DNA of 64,000 nt from Paenibacillus xylanilyticus (lineage in GTDB: Bacteria; Bacillota; Bacilli; Paenibacillales; Paenibacillaceae), in the NCBI RefSeq assembly GCF_013359935.1, contig NZ_JABMCB010000190.1:310001-374000 (forward strand). The letters are read 5' to 3'. Below are positions 8,740-18,094 of the stretch, one piece after another (within the stretch, counting starts at the first letter, position 1; every line of letters begins with the position of its first letter). Under the pieces are notes generated by a model, which made no database searches, was not told the DNA's origin, and saw nothing but the letters and a program-made list of their open reading frames with translations. A program made the translations under genes and the position numbers.

Positions 8740-9627
8740 TTAACCTTTGACCGACCCCGCGGCAATCCCCTCTACAATTCGATTGCTCAGGACCAGAAAC
8801 GCTATCAGGATTGGCAGAATGCTGATCATCAGCGTTGCACCGATCGCCCCCCAATCGGTTGTGTACTGTCCGATGAAGTTTTGCACCCCAACGGTTAAGG
8901 TTTTGTACGCATCCGTACTGATAAACGTATTGACGAAAATAAACTCGTTCCAGTCATAAATCATGTTGATGATTGCTGTCGTAGCAAGTACAGAAGCCGT
9001 CATCGGCAGCACAATCTGGAAGAAAATCCGATGCACCGAGCAGCCATCCATGACCGCCGCCTCCTCCACCTCTCTGGGAAGAGTATAATAGAATCCGAGC
9101 AGAATCATAATTGTAATCGGCATGTTGAATGCAATGTAGGACAGGATAACCGATAGGGGATGATCCGTGAGATTCAGCTTCAGAAACAGGCTGAACAGCG
9201 GGATCAGTGTGGAGTGCACAGGAATCATCAGACCCACCATGAACAGCCCCAGCACCAGTGAACGCCCCTTCCAGTGCATACGTGTGATAGCGAAGGTCAC
9301 CAAACTGGCAAACAGAACCGTGAACACCACTGAAACCACCGTAATCCATACACTGTTGAAAAAGTATAAGCTGATATTGCCTTCGGTCCATACCTTGACA
9401 TAGTTCTCCCAGCGCGGCGTAGCCGGGAGCGCAAAAGGCGCCATATCGAATACTTCCTGATTATTTTTGAGCGAGAATAACAGCAGCCAGACTAATGGCA
9501 ATATTTGAAGCAAAGCCACCAGGGACAGGAGCACATACAGCAGGACATACCCGAATCTTCTCAACCATGCCGAACCTGGGCCTGTCTCCGGATGGACTGG
9601 CAGCCGAACAGCCGTGTCTGTCTTCAC
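8740..9627 (-). CDS. Sugar ABC transporter permease (MalG-like), importer 1
   Basis: 295 residues with about six membrane segments. The EAA loop of CUT1 permeases is clear (EEAAVMDGCSVHRIFFQIVLP). The last residues (SNRIVEGIAAGSVKG) match the usual C-terminus of MalG-type subunits. It starts at a GTG (9627) with AAAGGAGG 9 bases upstream. It partners the permease at 9659-10540 and the binding protein at 10597-11928. No ATPase gene is nearby, as is usual for CUT1 importers that share an MsmX-type ATPase encoded elsewhere. Confidence 0.93.
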   Translation of the reverse strand: MKTDTAVRLPVHPETGPGSAWLRRFGYVLLYVLLSLVALLQILPLVWLLLFSLKNNQEVFDMAPFALPATPRWENYVKVWTEGNISLYFFNSVWITVVSVVFTVLFASLVTFAITRMHWKGRSLVLGLFMVGLMIPVHSTLIPLFSLFLKLNLTDHPLSVILSYIAFNMPITIMILLGFYYTLPREVEEAAVMDGCSVHRIFFQIVLPMTASVLATTAIINMIYDWNEFIFVNTFISTDAYKTLTVGVQNFIGQYTTDWGAIGATLMISILPILIAFLVLSNRIVEGIAAGSVKG

Positions 9628-9658
9628 CGAAATGAACCTCCTTTCATTTTACATCGTG

Positions 9659-10540
9659 TCAGGAATACTGAATCGGTTCTTTCGAGGCTGTCACCTTGCG
9701 GAGCAGCCATGTAACGACCAGGCAGATCAGGAGCAGGAAGAACCCTACAGCACTGCCGTACCCAAAGTCAAAGCTGCGAAACGCCTGACGATACATGTAG
9801 GAGGCCATCACTTCGCTGGAGCCGTTCGGGCCGCCATCCGTCATGACGTAGATGAGGTCAAAATACTTGAGTGAGCCCACCACAGCCAGCACAATGGTTA
9901 CCTTGATCACTTCCGTAATCAGCGGCAGCTTGATACGGAATGCAATCTGCCACGGATTTGCGCCGTCAATTCGGGCGGCTTCGACCAGCGACTCCGGGAT
10001 ATTTTTCAGTGCTGCATAATAGATCAAAATATAGAAGCCCGCGTACTGCCACAGAATTGGTACAAACAGCGCATACAGCACGAGCGATGGCTCCGCCAGC
10101 CAGGCTGGCGGATTACTTAATCCAATCGCTTCCAGAAACGTGTTCAGCACACCGTTGCTGGGATGATAGATTTTCAGCCATAACTGGGCGATAGCAACCG
10201 AAGACAGCAGCATCGGAATCAGATATATCTTTCGAAACAGATTTGCACCCTTGATCTTGCCCGACAGCACCAAAGCAATCATCAGATAGCCGATGAGGCT
10301 CAGCGCGGAGAACAAGGCCAGTAAGAAAGTATGATTCGCACTCTGCCAGAACGTTCCGTCCTGGAGCAGCCTGCTGTAATTATCCAATCCAATAAATGTC
10401 ATTGCACCAATCCCATCCCACTGCATCAAGCCATAATAACCGGTGAGTACGATCGGAATGTAGATTAAGACCAGCAGCAGAAGCAGTCCAGGCAGCACGT
10501 ACAACGCAGCAACCAGACGGTTTGACATGACTCTGTTCAA
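9659..10540 (-). CDS. Sugar ABC transporter permease (MalF-like), importer 1
   Basis: 293 residues, six membrane segments, with an EAA motif (LVEAARIDGANPWQIAFRIKLP) and the YVMTDGGPNGSSEV segment typical of MalF/LplB-like CUT1 permeases. The likely start is the TTG at 10540, 8 bases after GGGAGG; an ATG 12 bases further in is the alternative. It lies 31 bases upstream of its partner permease. Confidence 0.93.
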   Translation of the reverse strand: MNRVMSNRLVAALYVLPGLLLLLVLIYIPIVLTGYYGLMQWDGIGAMTFIGLDNYSRLLQDGTFWQSANHTFLLALFSALSLIGYLMIALVLSGKIKGANLFRKIYLIPMLLSSVAIAQLWLKIYHPSNGVLNTFLEAIGLSNPPAWLAEPSLVLYALFVPILWQYAGFYILIYYAALKNIPESLVEAARIDGANPWQIAFRIKLPLITEVIKVTIVLAVVGSLKYFDLIYVMTDGGPNGSSEVMASYMYRQAFRSFDFGYGSAVGFFLLLICLVVTWLLRKVTASKEPIQYS

Positions 10541-10596
10541 AACATGATCCTCCCTTCAAGCGTTCAAGCATCCGAGTGGTGTAAGTGAGGGGTACA

Positions 10597-11928
10597 TCAG
10601 TTGCCTTTATCAATCGCTGCCTGATGATTTTTCACAAAGTCCTCCGGTGTCACGGCTTTGCCAAACAACGCCTGAATCATATCCAGATGAGCCTGAGCTG
10701 CTGCCGGTTTCATCTGCACGTCTGCAAAGAGCGTAAGGCTGCTTGCCTGATTCAACTCATTCAGCAGATCGATATAGAGCTGAGGCAGCTGTACTGCAGC
10801 CGTATCGACTTTGGTCGCCGGAATGACCCCAGCTTCGGTCACGGAGCTTTCGCCCCATTTTTCCACAAAATACTGGACAAACTTCTGTGCCTCTTCCTTC
10901 ACTTTGGAGTTCTGGGCTACAAACAAACCTACGCCCGGTCCACCTACCCAGCTGTTGATGTCGCCTTTGCCTCCGTCAATCGTCGGGAATTTGAAAAATC
11001 CAACCTTATCCTTGAATTCCTGCGGAATATCCGGGTTCGTTGTAAAGTTTGGCAATTCCCATGTTCCCATAAGGTACATGGCTGCCTTCTCATTCATGAA
11101 TTCGGATTTGCCTTCGTCGTTGGACAACCCGTTAAAACCCTTGTTGAATGCGTTCATATCGACGAGCTTCTGCACTTCTGCCGCAGCTTGGGTCAGAGCA
11201 GGATCTTCAAACTTGCCTGATCCGCTAATTGCCTTTTCCAGCGCATCGCCGCCTAAACGATTCGCCAGATACATGTACCAGAGTGAGCCGGTCCACCGGT
11301 CTTTATTCCCGAGTGCAATCGGCACTTCGCCGTTCTCGGTCAGCGTGTTCAGCACATTCAGGAATTCATCGTATGTGGCTGGCGGCTGCAAATTATATTT
11401 GGCAAAAATAGCTTTGTTATAATAAATGGGTGAGATGTTCAGTTCGATCGGGAGTGCATACGTTTTACCGTCTACAGCATACGCTTCTGTCGTTCCGGCT
11501 ATAAACTTCTCGCCCAACGATCCATTCAGCAGATCATCGAGGGGCGCAAACAGATTGCCCTTTACATAAGGCTCCAGGAAGCCTGCGGCCCAGGTTACCC
11601 CGACATCAGGAAGTTCATTGGATGCGGACAGGATTTTCAGTTTGTTTTTGTATTGTTCGTTCTCCAGCACTTCCTGCTTGATGGTCACATTTGGATTATC
11701 CGTCTGATACTGCTGGATAATATCGTTGACCAGTTTGTTCTGCTGTGCAGAACTGCCGGCTGGCCAGAGGTGCATAAATTTCAGGGTCACCTTTCCGTCA
11801 GCGCCGCTGCCACTAGTATTACCACCGGATTCATCGCCTCCACCGGAACCTGCATTGTTGCATCCTGACAAAATGACAGCAAGGACCAGCGTCCATGAGA
11901 GAAGTAACGCCATCGTCTTTTTGCTCAT
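10597..11928 (-). CDS. Extracellular sugar-binding lipoprotein, importer 1
   Basis: 443 residues. The signal peptide ends in the lipobox LSGC (Cys23), followed by a Gly/Ser tether and a family 1 solute-binding fold (FMHLWPAGSS near the start, GVTWAAGFLEPYVKG, AAMYLMGTWELPNF, EAQKFVQYFVE). The protein is anchored outside the membrane and delivers an oligosaccharide to the two downstream permeases. The ATG at 11928 follows GGGGGTTGGGATT. The gene sits directly after the YesM-YesN pair, which therefore probably controls it. The sugar is not evident. Confidence 0.92.
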   Translation of the reverse strand: MSKKTMALLLSWTLVLAVILSGCNNAGSGGGDESGGNTSGSGADGKVTLKFMHLWPAGSSAQQNKLVNDIIQQYQTDNPNVTIKQEVLENEQYKNKLKILSASNELPDVGVTWAAGFLEPYVKGNLFAPLDDLLNGSLGEKFIAGTTEAYAVDGKTYALPIELNISPIYYNKAIFAKYNLQPPATYDEFLNVLNTLTENGEVPIALGNKDRWTGSLWYMYLANRLGGDALEKAISGSGKFEDPALTQAAAEVQKLVDMNAFNKGFNGLSNDEGKSEFMNEKAAMYLMGTWELPNFTTNPDIPQEFKDKVGFFKFPTIDGGKGDINSWVGGPGVGLFVAQNSKVKEEAQKFVQYFVEKWGESSVTEAGVIPATKVDTAAVQLPQLYIDLLNELNQASSLTLFADVQMKPAAAQAHLDMIQALFGKAVTPEDFVKNHQAAIDKGN

Positions 11929-11954
11929 AATCCCAACCCCCAATAGTGGTTTAT

Positions 11955-11969
11955 CGGTTAATGTAACCG
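11955..11969. promoter_or_regulatory. 15-bp palindrome upstream of binding-protein gene 1
   Basis: CGGTTA-ATG-TAACCG is a perfect 6-3-6 inverted repeat 26 bases before the binding-protein start, inside the YesN-importer gap. It may be an operator or a leader hairpin; no regulator can be assigned from sequence. Confidence 0.35.
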
Positions 11970-12053
11970 CTTTATAAAAATTGTAGCATGGGCACATTCA
12001 CTCCATAAGACCAGAATGATTTGGAAAAACTCCACTATTTTAAGGTGTATTTG

Positions 12054-12842
12054 TTAGTTCTTTTCATGGACAGAATGACGGTATTTGCTGGGACTAAGCC
12101 CCTCCAGACTTTTGAATACCTTGATAAAATATTTATCCGTCTGGTATCCGACTCGCTCGGCTACCTCCGAGATGGGCATGGCTGTCTGTACCAGCAGTTC
12201 CTTCGCTCTCTGCACCCGTTTGCGCGTCAGATATTCACTGAAATTCAGCCCGACCTGCTCCTTGAACAGTACGCTGAAATAACTGGAATTCAGGTGCAGG
12301 GAATCGGCAATTTCACGCATGGTCATGTTCTCCCCGAGATGCGCTTCAATGTAAGCCAAAGCTTCGCCAATCGGCGTATCCCCGCGCTGTTCCCTTCGCT
12401 CCCTGACATCGATCAGCTTGGGATCAACCATCTTCTCCATCGTTTGAATGCGCCGCTGCTGTTCATGGACATGCAGTGCCTTCTGTACCGTCTGGAGCAG
12501 CTGCTCTTTATCAATCGGCTTGAGCAAATAATCCACCACACCAAGCTTGATCGCCTGCTGGGCATAATTAAAGTCTGCATACCCCGACATAATGAGGACA
12601 GCCGGCTTGCCGGGAAACTGCTGAATGGCCTCCACCAGCGACAAGCCCGATAACTCCGGCATGCGTACATCGGTGATCAGGAGGTCTGCAGGCTGGCTGG
12701 CGAGCCATTCCCTGGCTTCAACACCACTCGCAGCAGTCTGAATCCGGTTCTTCCCGGCAGACCATTCCTCAAGGGTTTTACGTATGCCTTCTCTTGTACG
12801 CGGCTCGTCGTCCACAATCAGAATCGTTTTCTCATGAATCAT
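12054..12842 (-). CDS. YesN-like response regulator (receiver + AraC helix-turn-helix)
   Basis: 262 residues. The receiver domain has DDE at 11-13, acceptor Asp58 (LLITDVRMPE) and the Lys in LLKPID. A short linker leads to a C-terminal AraC domain with LREIADSLHLNSSYFSVLFKE-like and ISEVAERVGYQTDKYFIKVFK helices. The start at 12842 follows GGGGG and overlaps the kinase stop by 11 bases. Regulators of this kind activate neighbouring sugar-uptake operons, so the importer immediately downstream is the likely target. Confidence 0.92.
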   Translation of the reverse strand: MIHEKTILIVDDEPRTREGIRKTLEEWSAGKNRIQTAASGVEAREWLASQPADLLITDVRMPELSGLSLVEAIQQFPGKPAVLIMSGYADFNYAQQAIKLGVVDYLLKPIDKEQLLQTVQKALHVHEQQRRIQTMEKMVDPKLIDVRERREQRGDTPIGEALAYIEAHLGENMTMREIADSLHLNSSYFSVLFKEQVGLNFSEYLTRKRVQRAKELLVQTAMPISEVAERVGYQTDKYFIKVFKSLEGLSPSKYRHSVHEKN

Positions 12843-14619
12843 GTGCAGCCCCCGTTTCCCTCGGAATTTCAAAACTTACGACTGTTCCTACCCCCTCTTC
12901 GCTCTCCACTACAAGTTTGGCTGAGTCACCCAATTGGCTGCCAAAATAAACTTTCAGCCGGCGATGCACATTGATCAGCCCCACTCCCGTTCCCTTGGTG
13001 GATGCCGCAGGCCCGCCGTCCAGGGCTTGAATAATGGATAGCAGACGCCCCTCATCCATGCCTGGCCCATTATCGCGAACCTCGACGCGTACCCGACCTT
13101 CTGCCGAGGAAGGTTCAACACAGATCTCCACCTTTCCCGGTCTTAACGTACTTTCAATCCCGTGCAGTATCGCATTTTCCACCAATGGCTGGATCAGCAG
13201 CTTGGGGATAGGCACGCTGCGCAGTTCCTGGCTAAGCCTGATCTCCCACTGCATTCTCTCACCCAACCGCATCTGCATAATGTTCAAATAACGCTCTGCG
13301 TGCTCCAGTTCATCAGCTATCGTGACCCATTCATCCTGATGAGGACTGGAGATGATGTAGCGAAACAGCCGGGACATCGCTACCACCATACGGGACATTT
13401 CCTCGTCTCCCTTCTCCTCCAGTGACCAATAAAATGCCTCTAACGTATTAAATAGAAAATGGGGATTGATCTGGGATTGCAGCGCCTTCAGTTCGGCCCG
13501 GGACTGCATGACTTCCTTCTCATGCACCTCCCGGGTCAATTCGTTCTGCCTGTAGACCATCTGGTTATAAACGTCATTCAGTTCATTGATCTCCATCGTG
13601 GAGCTGACCATCAGATTGGGTCTCATCGCCCCCGGCTGTGCCCCGCGCATGGCCCGCATCAGCCGTATCAGCGGACGTGTGATCATCGTGGACAGAAAAA
13701 AGGACATCACGAGAAACAGCACCACACCGATGATTCCCGAAACGAGCAAGGCCGTTCTCAGGATCGATACCCCTTCGGTCGTTTCTCCTAGCGGTGTCAG
13801 CACAGCAAGTGTCCATCCCGTCAGCTCGGACTTATGCCGAACAACGATATAGGATTCCTCTCCATTCTGAATGACGGACCCGCTGTCCATGATGGCCTCG
13901 GGATCAAGGTTAATCTCCAGATTGGAAGTCACCACTTCACCATCTCCGTCCAGCAGCAGGATGGAGTCCTGTAACTCCCCTGTCTCATTCGAATCATTCA
14001 GTTGAAAAAAACTGCGCTGCATCCGCACCACAACATAACCCCCATGTTCAAAGGCATGATCCAGCAGGTTGATTCGACGAATGGCGAGAAGGACACCCGG
14101 ATCTTCAGGGTCAGAGCCTGCCCACACTAATCTGCCTTTGCCTTCGTCCGCTTGGGTGATCCAGCTGCGCTCCACCCGGAGATCCAGGGATCGGTCATCC
14201 ATCGGGAAAATACGGTTATAACCAGTTGTGTAGATCTCCATACTTTGTGCCCCGTTAATAAAAGATTGATAGCTGCCTGCAATTTGCAGCAGTGCTTGGC
14301 GTTGATTAAAGGTGGCCGGTTTTCCCCGCTTCTCGTCACTGAGCAGACGCTGCACGTACGAATCATCCGCGACCTGAGCCGTCAGGGAGTTCACTTGTGC
14401 AATGAGCGCATCCAATCGTCCACTGGCCTGTACTGCGGTCTGATGGATATGTTTCTCGGCATTGCTCTTCAATAACGCAGCCACCCGGTCATAGGCCGTC
14501 ACACCTGCGAGCAGCAGAACGATGAGCATCACCAAGACGAAACCGACGAAGATCTGATTGCGAAGCGAGTTAAAGCGCCCTGTTTTTCCCTGCAACTTCT
14601 CCAATTCTCCTTTCTGCAT
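12832..14619 (-). CDS. YesM-like sensor histidine kinase
   Basis: 595 residues. TM1 lies at about 22-42, a long extracellular Cache-like sensor region at 43-285, and TM2 at about 287-312. A HAMP linker follows, then a His_kinase domain with acceptor His387 in QINPHFLFNTL and a C-terminal HATPase ending in GTGVGLINVHRRL. This layout is typical of LytS/YesM kinases that sense extracellular sugars or binding proteins. It is coupled to the YesN gene and lies between two sugar importers. Confidence 0.93.
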   Translation of the reverse strand: MQKGELEKLQGKTGRFNSLRNQIFVGFVLVMLIVLLLAGVTAYDRVAALLKSNAEKHIHQTAVQASGRLDALIAQVNSLTAQVADDSYVQRLLSDEKRGKPATFNQRQALLQIAGSYQSFINGAQSMEIYTTGYNRIFPMDDRSLDLRVERSWITQADEGKGRLVWAGSDPEDPGVLLAIRRINLLDHAFEHGGYVVVRMQRSFFQLNDSNETGELQDSILLLDGDGEVVTSNLEINLDPEAIMDSGSVIQNGEESYIVVRHKSELTGWTLAVLTPLGETTEGVSILRTALLVSGIIGVVLFLVMSFFLSTMITRPLIRLMRAMRGAQPGAMRPNLMVSSTMEINELNDVYNQMVYRQNELTREVHEKEVMQSRAELKALQSQINPHFLFNTLEAFYWSLEEKGDEEMSRMVVAMSRLFRYIISSPHQDEWVTIADELEHAERYLNIMQMRLGERMQWEIRLSQELRSVPIPKLLIQPLVENAILHGIESTLRPGKVEICVEPSSAEGRVRVEVRDNGPGMDEGRLLSIIQALDGGPAASTKGTGVGLINVHRRLKVYFGSQLGDSAKLVVESEEGVGTVVSFEIPRETGAAHDS

Positions 14620-14695
14620 ATAAAAGAAACCACCATCTTACGCCTTGCTCTTGAAGACTGAGTACGACCGATGCTGGATTCTTCCATTTATTTAA

Positions 14696-14709
14696 TTAAA
14701 GCGCTTGCA
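14696..14709. promoter_or_regulatory. Candidate cre (CcpA) site upstream of the YesM-YesN operon
   Basis: TTAAAGCGCTTGCA matches the recalled cre consensus TGWAARCGYTWNCW at 13 of 14 positions. It lies 77 bases upstream of the kinase start, consistent with carbon catabolite control of this module. Confidence 0.5.
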
Positions 14710-14820
14710 AAAAAAACAGCTTACTTTCTTTGTTTATCGATTAAACTAACGAATAAAAAATAGCACAGTTTCCTGGGTTAATCAATCCGTTCGAATCGTT
14801 CAGAACGCTTTCTTAAAATA

Positions 14821-14857
14821 AAAAAAGAGAGGAGGACTCTTAGGGCCCGCCTCTCTA
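14821..14857 (-). terminator. Strong terminator after sugar importer operon 2
   Basis: On the minus strand AGAGAGG pairs with CCTCTCT, with a GC-rich middle, and is followed by TTTTTTATTTT. It is 18 bases after the last permease stop. Confidence 0.85.
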
Positions 14858-14874
14858 TAGTCATATCCCTTTAT

Positions 14875-15702
14875 TCATTTAACAGAACCTTGGGTCACCC
14901 CGTTAATGATCCACTTCTGAGCAAACAGATAGATGATAATCATCGGCAGCAAGGCCAGCAGGTACGACGCAAACGCCAGGTTGAAGTCGGTATTGAACTG
15001 ACCTTGGAAGACGTATTGCACCAGTGGCAGTGTGTACTGCGCCGGGTCACTGATAATAATGAGCGGCAGCAGGAAGTCGTTGTAAGTAGACAGACATGTC
15101 AGAATACCAACCGTAGCACTGATCGGTGCCATGAGCGGGAAAATGATTTTCCAGAACGTTCCCCAGGTTGTGGCTCCATCCACAAAAGCTGCTTCTTCCA
15201 GCGCCACCGGAATGGACCGGATATATCCAACATAAACGAATACGTTAAAGGCAAGTCCATACACCGTATGTAATAAGGTAAGGCCAAGCAGATTCGTCAT
15301 GTCCAGCGAAGACGTCAGTTTGACAATCGGCAGCATGATGATCGGAAACGGAATGAACATCGCACTGACGAAGTAATAGTACAGCCCTTTGAAAAACTTA
15401 CGTTTCTCCATATTGCGCGCGATCGCATAGGCAACCATGGAGTTACTTAGCAGTGTCAAAATGACGGTAGATGCAGTAACGATGGCACTGTTACGGAACG
15501 ATTGGAAAAAGTTCGTCATGTCGATGGCGCTTGCGAAGTTCTCCCAATGCAGTGTTGTCGGGAAGGCAAATACCGACTGAGCCATTTGCTCCGGATTTTT
15601 CAATGCAATCGTTACCGTCATATAGAGCGGGAACAGGATAAACAGCGTACCCAGAACAACGAGCAGCATAACGAGCCAGTTTGTACGTGTACGGCTTCTC
15701 AT
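14875..15702 (-). CDS. Sugar ABC transporter permease (MalG-like), importer 2
   Basis: 275 residues, six membrane segments, with the CUT1 EAA loop (LEEAAFVDGATTWGTFWKIIFP) and the usual C-terminus NGVTQGSVK. The ATG shares its A with the stop of the preceding permease (TAATG), indicating tight coupling. It works with the genes at 15702-16568 and 16593-17831. Confidence 0.93.
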   Translation of the reverse strand: MRSRTRTNWLVMLLVVLGTLFILFPLYMTVTIALKNPEQMAQSVFAFPTTLHWENFASAIDMTNFFQSFRNSAIVTASTVILTLLSNSMVAYAIARNMEKRKFFKGLYYYFVSAMFIPFPIIMLPIVKLTSSLDMTNLLGLTLLHTVYGLAFNVFVYVGYIRSIPVALEEAAFVDGATTWGTFWKIIFPLMAPISATVGILTCLSTYNDFLLPLIIISDPAQYTLPLVQYVFQGQFNTDFNLAFASYLLALLPMIIIYLFAQKWIINGVTQGSVK

Positions 15703-16568
15703 TACAGATCCATCTCCCTTCTTTGCAGGAACCGGATTTGCAGAATCGAAATCACCGCAATAACGATGAAATAAATAACCGAGTTCGCAGATTGATACGC
15801 ATATTCGCCGCCTTCAAATCCACCCGTATAGATCAGGTGGGAAATGGATTGCGTCGCCCGGCCAGGTCCCCCGTTGGTCAAGGCTACGATCTGATCGAAG
15901 ACCATCAGGGAGTTTTTCATGGCCAGCACCATATTAATGGTGAAGAACGGGGCAATCAGCGGGAACGTGATGCTCCAGAATTCACGCCATTTGCCAGCAC
16001 CATCGAGGTTCGAGGCCTCGTATAGTGTCGTTGGTATCGTTTGCAATCCGGCCAGATACAGGATCGTATTGAGTGCTACCGATTGCCATACGGCTACGAT
16101 AACGATCCCGATCCATGCCAGACTTTCGCTACCGAGGATGTTGGTCGATAAGGCGCCTATTCCCAGGTTTTGTCCCCAGATTGGAAATACGTTGGAGAAC
16201 AGATAGTTAAATATGTAACCTACAATCAATACACTCAGGATATTCGGCAGGAAGTAAATGCCCCGGAAAAAGTTGCGGAACTTGATCTTGGCATTCAGCC
16301 CAAGTGCGATGAGCAGACTCAGAATATTCGTCAGGATCGTCACCACGATCGCAAACTTGAAAGTAAACCAGTAGGCATTGCCCACATTGTCATCCTGGAA
16401 CAGATTGAAATAGTTTTTGAAGCCGACAAAATCATAACTTTTCCCGAAACCGTTATAGTTCGTAAAGGAATAATAAATCCCCTGGAGAGCCGGCAGCGTC
16501 ATAAAAACGAAGAACAATACCACCGCCGGAACCGTCATCCAGTAATAGGGTGCGATACGTTTGTTCAT
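15702..16568 (-). CDS. Sugar ABC transporter permease (MalF-like), importer 2
   Basis: 288 residues, six membrane segments, with an EAA motif (LYEASNLDGAGKWREFWSITFP) and an ALTNGGPGRATQS segment as in MalF-like subunits. The ATG at 16568 is chosen over an in-frame start at 16589 because AAAGGAGG lies just upstream of it. It is the middle gene of a three-gene importer operon. Confidence 0.93.
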   Translation of the reverse strand: MNKRIAPYYWMTVPAVVLFFVFMTLPALQGIYYSFTNYNGFGKSYDFVGFKNYFNLFQDDNVGNAYWFTFKFAIVVTILTNILSLLIALGLNAKIKFRNFFRGIYFLPNILSVLIVGYIFNYLFSNVFPIWGQNLGIGALSTNILGSESLAWIGIVIVAVWQSVALNTILYLAGLQTIPTTLYEASNLDGAGKWREFWSITFPLIAPFFTINMVLAMKNSLMVFDQIVALTNGGPGRATQSISHLIYTGGFEGGEYAYQSANSVIYFIVIAVISILQIRFLQRREMDL

Positions 16569-16592
16569 ACTCCATCCTCCTTTGGACAAGGC

Positions 16593-17831
16593 TTAACGCC
16601 GGTTTGCTACCTTGTCCCATTCTTTGTCGAGTGTATTCAGATAGTTGTCGATGTTTTTGTTTTGCAAAAAGGACTGTACGATGGAATTCAGCTGCACCGC
16701 AGCCGGAATGTAGTGATCGGCAAAATCAATAACTTTGCCCTGCTCGATATAAGGCGTCAGTTCCTGAACTGCAGGGTCGTCCTGCTCCACGCCTTCGACC
16801 GCCGCAAACAACGTTTGCTCTTCAATGTATTTCCCGATATTTTCAGGTTCCAGCAGAAATGCGATAAACTCTTCAGCCTGTTCCCGGTTTGGCGTATCCG
16901 CCGAGATCGTAAACAGGGAGTCAATGCCGTTTACCAGCTTGATCTGGCTTGGATCATTTCCGGTCGGGAACGGGAAGAAACCGATATCCACATTCGGATT
17001 CGCTTTGCGAATCTCGGAGATCGCCCAGGTTCCCTGGATATACATGTATGCTTCGCCGTTGGCAAAAGCCCGGTTACCGTCGGAATAGGCCTTACCGAAG
17101 TTATCGCCATGACCGTAATTCATAAGTTCAAGCTGTTTCTCGGCCACTTCGCGGTATTTCTCCTTGAAGGTTACCTTGTTCTCGCGTCGATCCAGATAGA
17201 AATCAATACCGACCAAGTTAGGTCCGAGTGCATTGAACGGCAGATTCGTCTGCCAGTCATCCTTGTATGTGAAGTAAAACGGAATCTTGCCTGCGTCCTT
17301 AATCTTTTGGGCGGTAGCAATCAGCTCATCCCATGTCTTGGGAACATCCAATCCCATTTCCTTAAACAGCGTTTTGTTATACATGATGCCGTTTGCATTT
17401 GTTGCATATGGAATGCCCGTCACTTCCTCCATGCCCGTGACATCCTTCAGCATTTGTATGTAATTCGGATCGATTGTCTTGGTCAGCGAGCTGTCCGTCA
17501 GATCGGCAAAAATCTCACTCTGAGCCAGAATTGAATATGTATCGGTTGCACCCATGGCCATAATATCCGGCACATCGTTCTTTACTACACGGGTCTTCAA
17601 TACAGTTTCTGCATCTGGCGGATTCACCTGAGTGACCTGTATATCGGAATGCTCCGCATTGAATGTTTTGATCAATTCGTCAAAGGTTCCTTTGGCTTCG
17701 GGTTTGTTCTGGAAGAATTCGATTTGCACTTTGCCGCTTGCGCTCTCCCCGCTTGTACAAGAAGATAGAAGCACAGCCATTATTCCACATAGCAACATTG
17801 TCCCGAGTGCCTTGGTAAGCGATGTTCTCAT
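16593..17831 (-). CDS. Extracellular sugar-binding lipoprotein, importer 2
   Basis: 412 residues with a lipobox LSSC (Cys25) and a family 1 solute-binding fold (EFFQNKPEAKGTFDELIKTF at the N-terminus, GIMYNKTLFKEMGLDVPKTWDELI, AYMYIQGTWAISEI). AGGGAGG precedes the ATG. It is the first gene of importer operon 2. The EFFQNKPEA opening recalls binding proteins of multiple-sugar or raffinose-type importers, but the ligand is not resolved. Confidence 0.92.
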   Translation of the reverse strand: MRTSLTKALGTMLLCGIMAVLLSSCTSGESASGKVQIEFFQNKPEAKGTFDELIKTFNAEHSDIQVTQVNPPDAETVLKTRVVKNDVPDIMAMGATDTYSILAQSEIFADLTDSSLTKTIDPNYIQMLKDVTGMEEVTGIPYATNANGIMYNKTLFKEMGLDVPKTWDELIATAQKIKDAGKIPFYFTYKDDWQTNLPFNALGPNLVGIDFYLDRRENKVTFKEKYREVAEKQLELMNYGHGDNFGKAYSDGNRAFANGEAYMYIQGTWAISEIRKANPNVDIGFFPFPTGNDPSQIKLVNGIDSLFTISADTPNREQAEEFIAFLLEPENIGKYIEEQTLFAAVEGVEQDDPAVQELTPYIEQGKVIDFADHYIPAAVQLNSIVQSFLQNKNIDNYLNTLDKEWDKVANRR

Positions 17832-17880
17832 GTTGTACCTCCCTCAGCGTTATATACGTAAAGATATACCCATTAAATTG

Positions 17881-17910
17881 GTGGAATAACCATTTGGTTA
17901 ATTCTTCCAC
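17881..17910 (-). promoter_or_regulatory. Inverted repeat upstream of binding-protein gene 2
   Basis: GTGGAATAACC and GGTTA-ATTC-TTCCAC are inverted copies with a 4-base bulge, centred about 65 bases before the start codon. It could be a 5' leader hairpin or an operator. Confidence 0.35.
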
Positions 17911-18019
17911 ACAGAACATAGCATAGGGGCGGGTTATTCAACCCTTTATTATTTCTAAAACGGTTTCGGCAAAAATGAATCATGGTGTTGTTTTCCAAGG
18001 GAACTGTCCGCATAACAAA

Positions 18020-18052
18020 AAGAAGGACATTGGATAGTCCAATGTCCTTCTT
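18020..18052 (-). terminator. Terminator after lspA
   Basis: A perfect 15-bp stem (AAGAAGGACATTGGA and its complement) with a TAG loop, 42 bases after the lspA stop; the minus strand continues into TTGTTATG. Confidence 0.75.
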
Positions 18053-18094
18053 CATTTCAATTCACGTAATTACAAAAAATTGATTTATTTCGCT

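Noticed and set aside
16170..17534. Plus-strand ORF of 454 codons over importer 2 genes
   Set aside because: It spans the end of one permease gene and most of the binding-protein gene on the other strand, both unmistakable. Its translation has no motifs.
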